From Aplysia californica (Eukaryota; Mollusca; Gastropoda; Aplysiida; Aplysiidae): 64,000 nucleotides of DNA. The stretch is from contig NW_004797486.1 of NCBI RefSeq assembly GCF_000002075.1, positions 662,549-726,548 of the forward strand, in the 5' to 3' direction. A model generated the notes under the pieces. That model was not told the DNA's origin. It saw nothing but the letters and a program-made list of their open reading frames with translations, and ran no database searches. Positions 13,201-24,053 of this stretch are shown piece after piece; position 1 is the first letter of the stretch; each line of letters opens with the position of its first letter. The position numbers and the translations under genes are program-made.

Positions 13201-16200
13201 CACACACAAAAAACACCAAACAATAGCTTTCTAAAAGGGAAGCAGGAGGGCCAATGGTAAAAGAGAAGAGAGACAATATACCATAGTAATTATCACAAAT
13301 TTTCATTTGAGCATAGATATTCTATGTGCAATATTACAACTAGGCGGGGAGGGAATTTACATTTTCTGCTGGTATGGAATGAATCTATTTTTTTTATCAT
13401 CCGATTCACAGAGGGGTTGGAGAGCTGCTGACATAAATATCGCTGAAAGCAATCATTTATTCATCACACCCTTCCCTTCCCTACAAGTATTCTGAGCAAA
13501 GTAAAATAGAAAAGAAGGAGAGAAAGGAATACCATGGAGTCAGGTGCACCAAAATCCAACAGTGTTATGCAAAGGAAGTTCCAAAACCCTTGACAAACTA
13601 CTACTGTAACAAATGCAGAAATACAATCAGACCTGTACTGAGCACAAAAGATTACTAAGAAAATGTCATAATAATGATGATATTATTAATAACTAACAAA
13701 CGGCATCTAGACAATGCAGTGCAAACTGCCAATTAAAAGGCGATCAAACATGAATATACTGATTTGATCTTTACTATCCATGCTGTGTCGTGTATCTATT
13801 CCCATTTCAATCAGACCGGAGTTGAGCACAAAAGAAATGGAGCGGAGAAAAAATGTTATAATCATTACAATACCAATAACAAATGGCATTTAGGAATGCA
13901 TTGAAAACAGCCAATTAACAGGCTATCAACTACGAACACCATCAGCACTCTGTTGGAACCTTGTATACTCGAATGTTAAAATTTTACAGGAGAGACCAAA
14001 AGACTATCTAACATTGTTAACATCAACACCTAGGCAATCAAATTTTGTCAATGTATTGTGATGGGTCTTACACAAAGTCCTACAAAGAAGTATGTGTTTT
14101 ACCCGAGCGCATCATTAAGCAATCTCAACTGAGTTAGCGACAAAACATCCTTTGTTTGGTGAGGTTCTCTGTCTCAAGCGCTGCTCCGTTGAACCTCGCT
14201 AAAGTGTTTGTGAAGTTAGAAAAATGCATCAAGTGGCTTACAGTTGCTCTAATCTAACCTTACTGCTTTTGGGTTGTCTTTAAATGCTCTGGGTCATTTT
14301 ATATAATGTCCCGATGCCAGTTAGTGAGCTATTATGAGTTTTGGATGGGTGAAAATTTTTTGGTGCCTTAACACATCGAGTGAAATCGATAAAGTAAGTG
14401 ACCACACGGAGGAAGATAACAAGATCCAGGTGTTGTTTGCCGTTCGGTTTTTAGTTTTAGAAGAGGTTATACAGCGCCCGCAACTGCATAAGGTCATATG
14501 AGCGCCAGAAGATTAGAGGTGTTACAAGAGAGTAACAAACATAAAAAAGAAGGGGAGATAAGGACAATAGATGTTTGATAAGAAAGAAGGAGCAAACCAC
14601 ACCAGAGCACCCGCCAACCATCCACCCGGTTCGGTCTGGATAGTTGTTGGATAATCCAGAGTCCCCAGCATAGAGGTCGCAAATCTTGACTGGGTTATCA
14701 GAACAGCCACCATATCAACATGCACATCTCTACACAGACTCGCAATCACTAATAAAGTACTTTACAGCAGGTGTGACCACAGTCAAAACCAAAGTGGAGG
14801 ACAACTTGTGGATTGCAATATGTCGCTGCTGCGAAATATATGGCCATATCCACATACAATGGATACCGGGCCACTGTAGCAATATTTATGGCAACAATAG
14901 GGCTGATGCACTGGCCAGCCAAGGCGGTCAACTGGACCAAGCAAATGTAGAAATAGATCTTTGTTGAGGATATGCATTATGCGATATGTTATCGCAAACG
15001 AAAGGAACCGCACTTGAGTTCATCATTCTGTTGGAGAAAGGGTAAAACCACCACCAGAGCAGACAAGGAGAAAGGTCTCTCCAGAATACAAAGGAGAATA
15101 TTGTCGCGATAACGGTGCAACACAAAAAAGTCCTACCCTACAGTCATACCTGCGTAGGATAGACTCAACCCCAGACGACTTGTGCCCGAGATGTGGTGTC
15201 AGTCCTGATGACTTAAGACACAAATTATTTGAATGCCTGCAAAGGGACCTGTACCGCAAACCACTACTGCAAGGTAATACCCGGCCCGAACCAGATGTGC
15301 TATGGACCAAACCCAAAGAGTTTGTCACATATATCTCACTGCATGTGGCAGGCTGCTGCCCTCCAGAGAAGGCCAGCTACAGAAGAAGAAAAAGATAGCA
15401 AGATTCACTAACCCTCGTGGCATGACCGGTGCTCTGACAGAACCTCCCTATATCGCGTCAGCAAAGTTCAACAGATTACATATATGTCCTTGTGTTCGAG
15501 AATGAAATTCAGGCAGAATTTAAAGTGCGTTTTCCGATATTTGTAGCTTGAGTCTGGATTAAAATTTATACACACTGTATAGCAAGGAATCAAGAATTCT
15601 TTGGTGAAAAAATTTTTTTTCCACAAAATTTCAAGTTAGCACGGTTCCATCAAAGCACTAACAATAAACAGATTTTACTGTCCATGCTGTGTACCTATTC
15701 CCATCAGAGCAACGAGAGGAAAATGTATATAGTATATAGAGAGTCATTCTGAAAACAAGGAAATAAGACAGTGGAAGTATTTTAATTGTAAGGCTAATCA
15801 TACTGCAAATTCCAGGTCGATCTATGCTGTGACAGGTCTTTAAACTCACCTCAATTTCCTTTTTGCCATTCATCCCAAGGAAATTAAATATGGCCATGTT
15901 GAGGCACGATTTTCCATTGACTTTGATGTATTTTCCATTTTGGCTGAAATGGTAAAAAAAAAGTGAAAAACATTATAAACTTGAAATTGAATTACAAAAA
16001 CAGAAAAAATTTCAACCTTTTTCTTTGAAAACATTTAGAAACAATTTTCAAACTCTTTGAGCCACCTCAAAAAGCAAACAACTTTTTTCATCTACAAAAA
16101 AACAAAACAAAAAAGAAAACAACAACTAAAATTTAAATCCTCTGGTTCCTTTGGAAATGCAGTCACAGTAAAATCAACCGAAGTCAAGAGACACATATGA

Positions 16201-19200
16201 TGCAACATAGATTCCAAATGTGGTCCAATTCTTTATGAACGGTGAATCAACACAATAACCGCCACACTGTGACAGGGACAGAACACGATATTAGCACGAC
16301 TGGACAGAAGTATAAGGAGTAGACGAAACCAGGATGTGAAAAAACTAAATGCTCCACAACCTATAAACAAACAACAACAACAAAGTCATATTGAACAAGC
16401 AAAGCGCAACCCTCTCAAGAGTCAAGAGTCTGATAGTATTTAAATTTGGGTAAAAGTGAAGTATAACCCCTTTGTATTAACCCTCATCCTGCGGGAGCCG
16501 GGTTTATGTAGCCCGATAAGCCTATTTCGGCACCTCGCCTGTGTTCTGGTCCCGAATCAGAGTAGTCCCCGGCTCAGCGCGCATCCTCTAACGTGTAATT
16601 CGGGTCCAGAGTCGGATCTCCATTCACGCAGGTCAAGTGTGTGTGCTCCAGTCTGCTTGAGTTTGTGTGCGTTTGAGGCCTTCTTCTAGAACCGCCTGCG
16701 TTGGTTCGTAATCGAGGCATACGTCTCATTCAAAACATGCCAAGTTGGTAGCTCTAGATGTTCAGTCAATGAAATTATAGAAAAAATTGACCCGCTTAGA
16801 CATGAGGAGCTCGAAAGGATAGTCAGGAAACAAGACTTCCATTTTTCTATACAAAATATTTCAAATGAGCTTGATTTTGTATGAAATGATACTACCTGAT
16901 AAAAAAATAAGCTTGTTTGATAGTTTTGAATACCATTGTGCAGGTACAAAGAACAATTTGAGTGTAAAACATTCGGAAATTGACCTAAATTATCCCCTTT
17001 CGAACCTCAGGTCATTCATAACAACAAGAGCGTCGAGAAAGGTTATTCGAATGGGCGTAACTACTCGTAATGTCTTATCAGCTTGTGAGAGGGGGTTATT
17101 CATGTGTTTGTAACACTTTATAAATAGAAAGCTATGAAAGATAGAGCGTTATTTTCATCCTCGGTTAACACACTCCCACGGTATTCATGGCGAAAACACA
17201 TGTTTCCCGGCGCGCGCGCTGTACACCAAAAGTACACACTGAGTGACCCCGGCGGCCTGCCCGGCACGTCCGACGTAATCGGTTGCTGATAAGATACGCA
17301 TCTGAGCACAGACGCAGGATAAGAGTTAAAGCATCACCAAAATCATTGTTCAGTTTCCTTCCTGTTCCTGTTAGACATAGCTGCAAGTCCACTGTTTTTT
17401 AGTTTTAGTAAGTGTTTTACGGTACTTTTAGTTTTAGCAAGTGTTTTACGGCACTTGCAAAACAATAAGGTCATGTAAGTGCCGAAGATTAAAGGTGTTA
17501 CAAGAGAGTAACAAACACAAATAAAAGGAGCAGAGATAAGGACGATAGATGTTTGATAGAAAAGAAGAAGCAAACCACACCAGAGCACCTGCCAACCACC
17601 CACAAGTCTACTGTGACGCGAGAGATTATGCACTAGCAGTTCGAAATGAAGAGGGGGTGTGGGCTATGTTAAACTTTACTTTCAACTAGTAATTTACCCT
17701 TCTATACAGTATTTCTCCATGGCTCTCAAAGCTGGGTGGTCGTCCGGTACGTCCGGCGCCAGTGGTTCCGGCTCCCACTCCTCCACCAGAATGTCCTTCT
17801 CCTGGGGACGTCACAGCAAACAAATTGATTAGGAGAAACAGAACTTTTTATAAAAAGATTCAGTGAAAAATAAGTACAATGATTTTAAATCTCTTGACAG
17901 ACTATGATGTGAATCATCGACAAGTTCACCGATTACTCATTTTCCTTTTTCAAAGCACACACTTGAAATGTATGACATTGAATTTCCAAACTTATTACAT
18001 CTGTAACAATAGAAAACTTTTATATGTGCTTTTGATACCTGAATTCATCAAGTCAGCAAGTATTCCTACTGCTTACTTTTACATGTTGTTGTTGTTGTTT
18101 TCAAATCCTTTTAGCTGCGAGCATTTCGCTCTTGGCAGCGCAATGCCTCCCTCAAGTAACCACATGTCCTTGTCATTTGGTCAGCGCCAGAGTATACTTT
18201 TACATATATATAAGAACAATGTATGCTGAATCAACATTTAAAAAATCTCCATCAGGACATAATTTTAATTAGCTGCTTATGATTGCCAGTATTCATTTAA
18301 TAATCATAAATCTGGCTCCCTAAAAATCGTACTATTAATGTAATATCACCTTTTCAAGAGTATATCCATGGTTCAAAGCAGTAAGTACAGAAATTATTTC
18401 ATTGAAACCACCAACACAATTTCTAATTCCGTGAAAATCTTTGCACAAAACAAAAATTGTCTTCCACTGCTCACCTTTTCTGTAAGAACTGCTTTTTCAG
18501 GAGAAAAACTCGAAGCCAAGTAGATCTTGACAATGAGCACAATCAGAGTCACTTCAAATATGACATGATACATAGGAGCCTGTAGAAATAAAAATGAAAC
18601 TGGCTCACAACATGCAAACAGTATTAGCATCAGATCAGCATCTTAATTCAATCTTTGTCACAATTACTAAACCTTACCTGACCTCACAATAAATGGCAGT
18701 TTGCAAATGTTAGACCACATTTCAGTTCTGTTTTTCCACACTCGATGCATCACAATTCAGAAAAGGTTTAGAGTCTCGTTCAAGGTGAAGATTATAACAC
18801 TTTTGGGCCATTCCATGAGAAGTGACACACATAATGCTGGAAGGTTAACCTGTGCAGTTATAGTGAGCCATTAATTGTTAAAGGATGGTTGCACCTAATC
18901 AAAAAAAAAGTAAAGAAAGCCTCTTTCACTCTCAAAATATTTTCAGTAGATCATGTGACATGTGTCACTTTTCTTATGGCCCTTTTCCACTTTCAGCATC
19001 ACAGCTGTACAAGAAACATTAAATTTGCAGTATTGGACCTGTTTCACTTGGATATCAAACCATGTTTTTAAAATGATTTTTGGAGTGATTTGAATGAATT
19101 TGACCATCATAATCATTGCAAATCAACCTTACCTAAATGTGAACAAATAAGGGGGCAAAACCTCTCCCCCTCCCGCACCTTGAACATAGATCAGAATGGT

Positions 19201-21848
19201 TTTGATTTTGAGGGTTAAATTCTTCCAAATCAAGCCAATTTATGCGAAAATCTCTCATTTATTCACTTATTCATTACACTCCGGGGAACAAACCCGCCTG
19301 AAACTCCCAGTTTAAAAGTTATCTAGCAGCGTATCTCTCGCTTTCTTTCAGAAAAACATATATGTCACTATGTCATTCACTATTCAGACAACGGGGGTGT
19401 GATGAATCAGATTATAGTATTCGGACCCCACTTCTTTCTGACTTTCGTACTTAGACCCCCGTTGTCCGGGTTCCTGCTGGAGCCTGTATCAGTCTGGCTC
19501 TCCTAGTCCAGTGCACGTGCGCCAAGCATCATCCGTGTGATGACCGTGTGTGTGCGTTAGTCTGCTTGAGTTTGTGTGCGTTTATGGCTTACTTGTAGAA
19601 TGTAGAACTGCCTACGCTGGTTCATAACCGAGGAGTACAGCTCATTCAAAACACATCAAGTTGGTAGCTCTAGATGTTCGTCCAATGAAATTATAACAAA
19701 TTGGCCCACTTTGACATGAGGAGCTCAGACAGCTCTGTGTAAGATTTGCATCTCGGCACCGACGCAGAACATGAGTTTTAAGTAAGTCTAGTCGATTAAG
19801 AATCTAGATCTAGGCGCCTACATATTCATAATACTAGAATCTAGGAAGTGACTATCCTCACCCGGAGTGATAAGATCGACCTCTCACCCCGGGTGATACT
19901 TGCCAGTGTCGGCTATTCTCACCCACTGTGAAAGAAGACCTGTTTTTCCTAATTTCGGAATACTGTCTATCGGTGTGGATGATCAAATTTGACAAAAGCA
20001 AAGAAAAAAATGACATTATAGCACAAAAGCAAGCTAATTTGACCATCAGCAAAGATGCTATGGCTATTTCACTTTTCTAATCAAGCCGAACTACGCGGGT
20101 CGCCTTTTTGTTTTGCCCGCAAGTTCTCGCAAGATCTACTCCTCCTCTCTGGCTCTCTCTCTCTCTCCGTGTCTTTCTGAATACTGTCTACCAGTGTGGA
20201 CGATCAAATTGACCAAAACAAACTCTCTCTCTCTCTCTCTCACTGCCCACAGACGAAACTGCACGCTTTTCAAGAGCGCTGGAATGTTTGTTCACGACAC
20301 AGAATTCTACACCTCTGTTATTTATCACAGTGTAGAATTCAGTGGTTCACTGTGAATGCTACACTGGTATTCCTAGACTATAACATATCACGGTGAACGC
20401 TTTATTCGGACTCGAGTCCCTATAATATTTTTTCATATCCAGACTCGAGTCCGAATTTTAAACAATTCTTATTCGGACTCCAGTTCAAATATGAAAAAAT
20501 GTTATTCGGACACGGGTCCCAAAAAAAGGAAGTGTCTTCGCTCTATAGAGATCTAAAGTTCAGTGCTTCCAATTTTCCGCCATTTTTTAGTTTCTCCCAC
20601 ACCTTATCTGCCGACCCAATGCCCGCCGCCTCAGTGATACGCCCCCCCCCCCACCCCCCATGTTTCCCACTTTCTTTGTTGTAGAAAAAGGTAAAATTTA
20701 AGATTAGCAGACCACCTGGCACCTGCACATTATGAGCTGTGTAAAAAAAAAAAAAGACCGATTCGTTCAAATACACACAAGCCTGTGTCATCTCGATTGT
20801 CTACCAAGAAAAAGTTGTGTTGCTGTGAAGAGCCGAGCATACGGCAACTTTTGATTCCATAGACAAGCGCACAATTCAATATAATGTAGATCTAGATCTA
20901 CATCAAGACTAGCTTATTATTGTAATATTAGTTAATAATAATGATCAGTTGCCGGGGGATAAAAGACTGACGCGGGTATGCCACGTTCAACACCCGGACC
21001 GATAGTGCCCCCCCCCCTCCCCGACACGCACACATAGCCACACGTGTGCAGGCCGCCCATCTGACCCCGACACACGCTAACGAGCCATCTTTAATTGCTT
21101 CTGGTGCCTCTTGACAAATAAACATTTATTAGAAGCGCTCTAACTTTTCAGGCCGGCCTCAAGTTCATCATAAGATAAAAACTCGGCTCCTGCACAAAAC
21201 GCCATTTTGCCCTAAGTGATCCCGGTCTCAACCCAGCCTGAGGCAAGTCACGAGTGAGGCAGGACAGGAAGCCGGAGTCACGAGTCACAGGAAGTCGGAA
21301 GTGATGTTATGCTGGACAAGAATCAGTCCGAATAACATTTTTTTTTCATATTCGGACTCGAGTCCGAATAGTCACAAGTAAAGTCTGGAAGGACTTCCTA
21401 CCATAACGAGCGACCACAACTGCCCCAACAAACAGAATTAGGAGGAGACCGCCAATTTTATCCCTCTCTATTCCACTGACCACTCTGTCTCATTGTGGCA
21501 ACGGAAGTCCTCCCCCAAGTCTAAAAGGAGACTAAATTTATTCTTTAAAAGTAGATCTTAACTTAAAGTAGATTAGATCTAGACTCTAGATCTAGATATC
21601 TAGATAGATCTCTAGTCTTAGGCCTAAATAATCAAGAATTCTTGCTAGATTGCTAGAAATCTAGAATCCAGTCGGCCATAGTTTGACATTAGTTGACGGA
21701 AGGCCAGGGCCAGGACCTACAAACAAACATCCGTACATTTCCAAGATGAATCTAAACAGGGATTCCTCTAAACAAATCAAATCTTTATTACCTGTAATAC
21801 TCCTTGTATCAAATCATACATGTCCCATGTCGCAGGTATGATCGCCAT
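4214..21848 (-). CDS. SPTLC1: Serine palmitoyltransferase subunit 1, complete gene in 15 exons
   Basis: Non-catalytic subunit of the ER-membrane serine palmitoyltransferase, which condenses serine with palmitoyl-CoA as the first step of sphingolipid synthesis; it partners with SPTLC2/3. Exons in transcript order: 21848-21792, 18579-18475, 17801-17698, 15943-15850, 13174-13102, 12593-12461, 11946-11817, 11404-11315, 10875-10672, 8301-8205, 7529-7475, 6601-6484, 5624-5551, 4766-4662, 4277-4214. All introns are GT/AG and all phases agree, giving 500 residues (human: 473). A membrane segment lies near residues 25-45, followed by an alpha-oxoamine-synthase fold. As in other SPTLC1 proteins, the segment after [13 protein letters not shown] has no PLP lysine. 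Cys135 in [10 protein letters not shown] matches human Cys133, a neuropathy site. The start ATG fits the human N-terminus (MATATEQW against MAIIPATW). The C-terminus is ambiguous: TAA at 4660-4658 would end the protein at residue 480. Introns carry several repeats but no broken exon was seen. Confidence 0.95.
4662..4766 (-). CDS. SPTLC1: SPTLC1 exon 14 (residues 445-480)
   Basis: Encodes [20 protein letters not shown], matching human [20 protein letters not shown]. The exon ends CA|GTAAGT; if this donor is not used the same bases read CAG TAA, a stop after residue 480, seven residues past the human end. Confidence 0.88.
5551..5624 (-). CDS. SPTLC1: SPTLC1 exon 13 (residues 421-445)
   Basis: Encodes [20 protein letters not shown], matching human [20 protein letters not shown]. 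Donor AG|GTGGGT leaves two bases for a Ser codon. Confidence 0.93.
6484..6601 (-). CDS. SPTLC1: SPTLC1 exon 12 (residues 381-420)
   Basis: Encodes [20 protein letters not shown] followed by [10 protein letters not shown]; human has [20 protein letters not shown] and VRLLQEIVDQ. Donor GAG|GTGATA. Confidence 0.92.
6714..6930 (+). mobile_element. tRNA-derived SINE
   Basis: A box TAGCCTAGTGG (6724-6734) and B box GGTTCGAGCCT (6775-6785), then TTGTGTCCTTGGGAAAGGCA and a 3' part GGAGACAGACGTTAAACTAG. Inserted in an SPTLC1 intron, antisense to the gene. Confidence 0.8.
7475..7529 (-). CDS. SPTLC1: SPTLC1 exon 11 (residues 363-381)
   Basis: Short 55-base exon, [17 protein letters not shown], aligned with human FAVLKEKCGQIHKALQG. 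Both phases fit the neighbours (Ser and Asn split codons). Confidence 0.9.
8205..8301 (-). CDS. SPTLC1: SPTLC1 exon 10 (residues 331-363)
   Basis: Encodes [20 protein letters not shown], matching human [20 protein letters not shown]. Donor A|GTAAGT. A CCACCCA retroposon begins 35 bases upstream of the acceptor. Confidence 0.95.
8337..8519 (-). mobile_element. CCACCCA retroposon, copy next to SPTLC1 exon 10
   Basis: Sense strand is minus: head GGGTGGTTGGCGGGTGCTCT at the right, TAAAAC-type tail at the left. Target duplication CATCAGTAAAG at 8326-8336 and 8523-8533. Contains one 37-bp unit (AGATAAGGACGATAGATGTT). Confidence 0.85.
9366..9547 (-). mobile_element. CCACCCA retroposon, GCGCTC-stem version
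   Basis: Exact 12-base target duplication ATTTGTTGTCTT at 9354-9365 and 9548-9559. The tail begins with AAACAAACG on the sense strand. Stem GGCGCTC/GAGCGCC intact. Confidence 0.85.
9559..10051. mobile_element. Possible TTAA-flanked element
   Basis: TTAATTCACCCACTGCCG at the left and, inverted, TTAACTCATTTACTGCAG at the right; similar in form to the ends at 62953. The retroposon at 9366-9547 abuts it. No frame inside. Confidence 0.4.
10672..10875 (-). CDS. SPTLC1: SPTLC1 exon 9 (residues 263-330)
   Basis: Largest exon. Encodes [36 protein letters not shown] and [14 protein letters not shown]. This is the core of the fold; the PLP-binding Lys of catalytic homologues is absent, as expected for SPTLC1. 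Confidence 0.96.
11315..11404 (-). CDS. SPTLC1: SPTLC1 exon 8 (residues 233-262)
   Basis: Encodes [20 protein letters not shown], matching human [20 protein letters not shown]. Acceptor ATTCACAG, donor CTG|GTGAGT, phase 0. Confidence 0.95.
11817..11946 (-). CDS. SPTLC1: SPTLC1 exon 7 (residues 189-232)
   Basis: Encodes [20 protein letters not shown] and [11 protein letters not shown], matching human [20 protein letters not shown] and HNDMADLERLL. Donor AAG|GTGAGC. Confidence 0.94.
12461..12593 (-). CDS. SPTLC1: SPTLC1 exon 6 (residues 145-189)
   Basis: Encodes [20 protein letters not shown] and then [20 protein letters not shown], a strongly conserved block. The donor is GC|GTCAGT, chosen because only it keeps frame with exon 7 (Ala-Asp-Glu-Ser). 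Confidence 0.93.
13102..13174 (-). CDS. SPTLC1: SPTLC1 exon 5 (residues 121-145)
   Basis: Encodes [19 protein letters not shown]. The Cys aligns with human Cys133 (mutated in hereditary sensory neuropathy type 1). Donor ATGG|GTAAGG splits an Asp codon completed by exon 6. Confidence 0.95.
13630..13929. repeat. Two-copy tandem duplication, about 182-bp period
   Basis: TCAGACCTGTACTGAGCACA to AAAAGGCGATCAA (13629-13747) recurs diverged at 13811-13929 (TCAGACCGGAGTTGAGCACA). A third fragment, CCATGCTGTGTACCTATTCC, lies at 15683-15702 beyond the repeats inserted at 14449-15400. Confidence 0.65.
14449..14628 (-). mobile_element. CCACCCA retroposon beside a LINE fragment
   Basis: Target duplication GTTCGGT at 14442-14448 and 14629-14635. 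Same head, hairpin and tail as the family; the LINE fragment at 14636 starts directly after it. Confidence 0.8.
14636..15400 (+). mobile_element. 3' fragment of a second RNase H-bearing LINE
   Basis: Plus-strand remains in an SPTLC1 intron: [16 protein letters not shown] and [20 protein letters not shown] (14730-14920) are the second half of an RNase H domain, and [18 protein letters not shown] (15182-15235) is the following knuckle. Several frame changes and stops lie between them. The reverse transcriptase is absent, so this is a 5'-truncated copy, unlike the CAD-intron LINE in sequence. Confidence 0.75.
15850..15943 (-). CDS. SPTLC1: SPTLC1 exon 4 (residues 90-120)
   Basis: Contains [19 protein letters not shown], matching human VNGKECINFASFNFLGLLD. 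Acceptor TTTCAG|C, donor GAG|GTGAGT. Confidence 0.93.
16477..17329. mobile_element. TTAA-flanked (piggyBac-like) non-autonomous element
   Basis: TTAA at both edges with inverted ends CCCTCATCCTGCG and CTCTTATCCTGCG. TTAA targeting is the mark of piggyBac-type transposons. No transposase is seen. GC-rich, about 845 bp, in an SPTLC1 intron; part of its interior recurs at 19535-19735. Confidence 0.55.
17396..17603 (-). mobile_element. CCACCCA retroposon with doubled 3' tail
   Basis: Target duplication AAGTC(C/T)ACTGT at 17385-17395 and 17604-17614. The terminal segment AGTTTTAGTAAGTGTTTTAC occurs twice in a row (17401-17420 and 17429-17448). Confidence 0.85.
17698..17801 (-). CDS. SPTLC1: SPTLC1 exon 3 (residues 55-89)
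   Basis: Carries [20 protein letters not shown], matching human [20 protein letters not shown]. Donor GG|GTAAAT leaves two bases that complete a Gly codon with exon 4. A CCACCCA retroposon (17396-17603) lies 95 bases downstream of the donor. Confidence 0.93.
18475..18579 (-). CDS. SPTLC1: SPTLC1 exon 2 (residues 20-54), membrane anchor
   Basis: Begins [20 protein letters not shown], the hydrophobic N-terminal segment that anchors the subunit in the ER. Acceptor TTTCTACAG, donor AAG|GTGAGC, phase 0 on both sides. Confidence 0.93.
19480..19781. mobile_element. Related partial copy of the TTAA-flanked element
   Basis: Shares about 190 bases with 16640-16825 in the same orientation, including TCTGCTTGAGTTTGTGTGCG and AAGTTGGTAGCTCTAGATGT. 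Its right edge TTCTGCGTC/ATGAGTTTTAA resembles the other copy's right end. The left end is not clear. Confidence 0.5.
20403..21369. mobile_element. Element bounded by CGGACTCGAGTCCG palindromes
   Basis: TTCGGACTCGAGTCC motifs occur at 20405, near 20441 (inverted) and 20474 on the left, and the full palindrome ATTCGGACTCGAGTCCGAAT at 21350-21369 on the right, with AT-rich spacers (TTTTTTCATA) between them on both sides. The interior is about 800 bp with no coding frame. Family unknown. Confidence 0.45.
21792..21848 (-). CDS. SPTLC1: SPTLC1 exon 1 (residues 1-19)
   Basis: Reads [19 protein letters not shown] and ends CAG|GTAATA in phase 0. It aligns with the human start up to VQALYE. No in-frame ATG that extends the homology was seen upstream. 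The 3.2-kb intron 1 that follows holds two repeat elements. Confidence 0.88.
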
Positions 21849-23189
21849 TTTGAGTAAGTGTAGTATCAATGAAAAATGAAAATACCGAGTTGTGGAATGG
21901 CAAAGGCCCAGCCCAGTGTGACACTGTGTTGCCAACTACTTGGTTCCTTATTTCAAGGAGAGCGTCGCCAAGGGAGATAATTCATTGCATAACAATACTA
22001 AACATCAAAATTTGAGCCACCGCCCACTTTTTAATGGCCCTGTTTGTTTAACGTCAATATAAAGTATAATTAATAATATTATATATATGTATATATTTAT
22101 ATATAGATCTACATGTCAATAATATAAAATTAATTCTTTGTCAATAAATTCATCAATAGTTATGTTCTTGGGATCAATACCAACTTTAATGCTATTGAAA
22201 TGCAACTGAGAACCGATTTCACGTTGGTGAGAGTCATTTATTTTGTTTGTTGTTTTTGTTTTGTTTTGTTTATTTTATTTTTTTTATTTTAGGTCTAATA
22301 ATTGCATAGGCCAACAATAGAGACGCATATTGCATGACCATGATTTCAGTATTTTCAGTCGATCTAACCAAAATGAGAACAATAAGGATATATTGCAGAG
22401 ATCACAGCCTTTTGAAGAGGGAATTCGGAACCACAGTACATGTAGTTCTAGACCTAGTCTCAAGATAAAGGAAAGTTTGGCAAGATTGCTTTTGCATACT
22501 TTACACGAAAAGATACAAGGCGTGATGCAAAAAGATGCAAACAAATAGATCTTATCCGAATAATCACTACAAACAAACGACATGTTCTATCATGCGAGAA
22601 TCAAATTACATATATCAGTGAAAAAGGATTTAAAACCACAGAAACTATGGGTCAGTAGTGTGGCAAACGCATTTGTTTCTTGTGATGTACGGTTACTATA
22701 CGTTACAGTGAATTTCTAGAGATGTTTAATTGCTGTGAGAATTCTCAACCGCTAGCATGAGGTTCCCCAGGCCATTCCACTCAAATCCCCGTTTTTTGTT
22801 GGGGTTTTTTGTGGGGTTTTTTTTTTTCAAATTTGTCATTGAAACGCAACATCTTTTACCAAAGCCTGGAAATCGAATTTTCGAGGACAGCTAAAGTAAA
22901 AACTGGTGCTCCATTAGCTGCACATACCGACTTCCCGAAAGATGGAGGACTTAATAAGTCTGGTGGTTTCTGATTTGGAGAACGCTAGAATTTGGTTCAG
23001 GTTCCAGAGGGTATAAGTACTTGGGGATGGACTTAGATTCGGACAGGATCCAAAAGAGATGGGATACAGCTGGATAGAGGTGAAGACTATAGCCCAGGAG
23101 AAGTAGGAGGGGAGCTCTGCTTGGTATAATACCCCGGCATGGGGTGAGAAGGGATGATGATCTGCCAAGGATCCAACAGCAAATTGAAC

Positions 23190-23231
23190 TCTCTCTGTGT
23201 CTCTCTCTCTCTCTCTGTCTCTCTCTCTCTC

Positions 23232-23312
<81 letters not shown>
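23190..23312. repeat. CT / CTGT microsatellite
   Basis: Compound (CT)n and (CTGT)n tract. Long frames on both strands across it (Leu-Ser, Arg-Glu repeats) are artefacts. Confidence 0.97.
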
Positions 23313-23313
<1 letters not shown>

Positions 23314-23540
23314 CGTGTATTTCAAAGTGTTGATCAAGATTCTAGTTTTATTTTATCTTGAACTTGAAAAAGTTTTCAGCTGGAAAATGCATGTACACGC
23401 ATTTTCAGTTTCAGTGCGACGCTCCGTGACTGCGAGAGCTAGATCTACATGGGGAAGAACGCTTTGCATGTGGAGCTGTAAAAGTGGCCAGCCTAAAAGG
23501 AGACAGCAAAATAAAATAAATATATTATAGATTTCCCTAC

Positions 23541-23700
23541 GGGGTGGTGTGTGGGCGCTCTGGTGTGGTTTGCACCCTCCTTCCTATCAAACACTTATCG
23601 GCGTAATTATCTCTCTCCTCTTTAAATTGTATAGTACTCTTTAATCTTCGGTACTTATATGACTTCTAAGTTGCTGGTGCCGCATAAAACTCTTATCTTT
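23541..23700 (+). mobile_element. CCACCCA retroposon, diverged, only plus-strand copy
   Basis: Starts GTGGGCGCTCTGGTGTGGTT and runs through CTATCAAACACTTATCGGCG to TCTTCGGTACTTATATGACT. No clear target duplication; the oldest-looking copy. Intergenic. Confidence 0.7.
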
Positions 23701-23956
23701 TATACTAAGATTTTCAAAATATTTAGAACAAAAAATCGCAGTGTGTCAAAAGCATCCCAAATAACGCATTGCAAGCTTAGATCTACCTACGAGAGCGACC
23801 ACTACTTTATCGTAATTCAAACCAACGCATTTCATTATTTGTTGCTGACCAGCTTTAATTTAAATCAATAATGACCGACATTCCCAATACATATGTTTCT
23901 TTCAATATAGATCGTTTTTGTTGTTCATGCTGTTCTGTATCAAGTGACTGCGTTCG

Positions 23957-24009
<53 letters not shown>

Positions 24010-24053
24010 CGTGCGTGCGAACGTGCGTGCGTGCGCGCGTGCGTGCGAGTGAG
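23957..24053. repeat. GT microsatellite passing into GCGT
   Basis: (GT)n of about 24 units followed by (GCGT)n with Z-DNA-prone alternation. Confidence 0.97.

Noticed and set aside
22330-22548. 73-codon plus-strand frame upstream of SPTLC1
   Set aside because: Charged, plausible composition (SLARLLLHTLHEKIQGVMQK), but no known family, no neighbouring exon, and no support beyond being open.
23144-23530. Frames over the CT repeat
   Set aside because: Leu-Ser and Arg-Glu dipeptides from a microsatellite. The same holds for the frames over 50244-50577.
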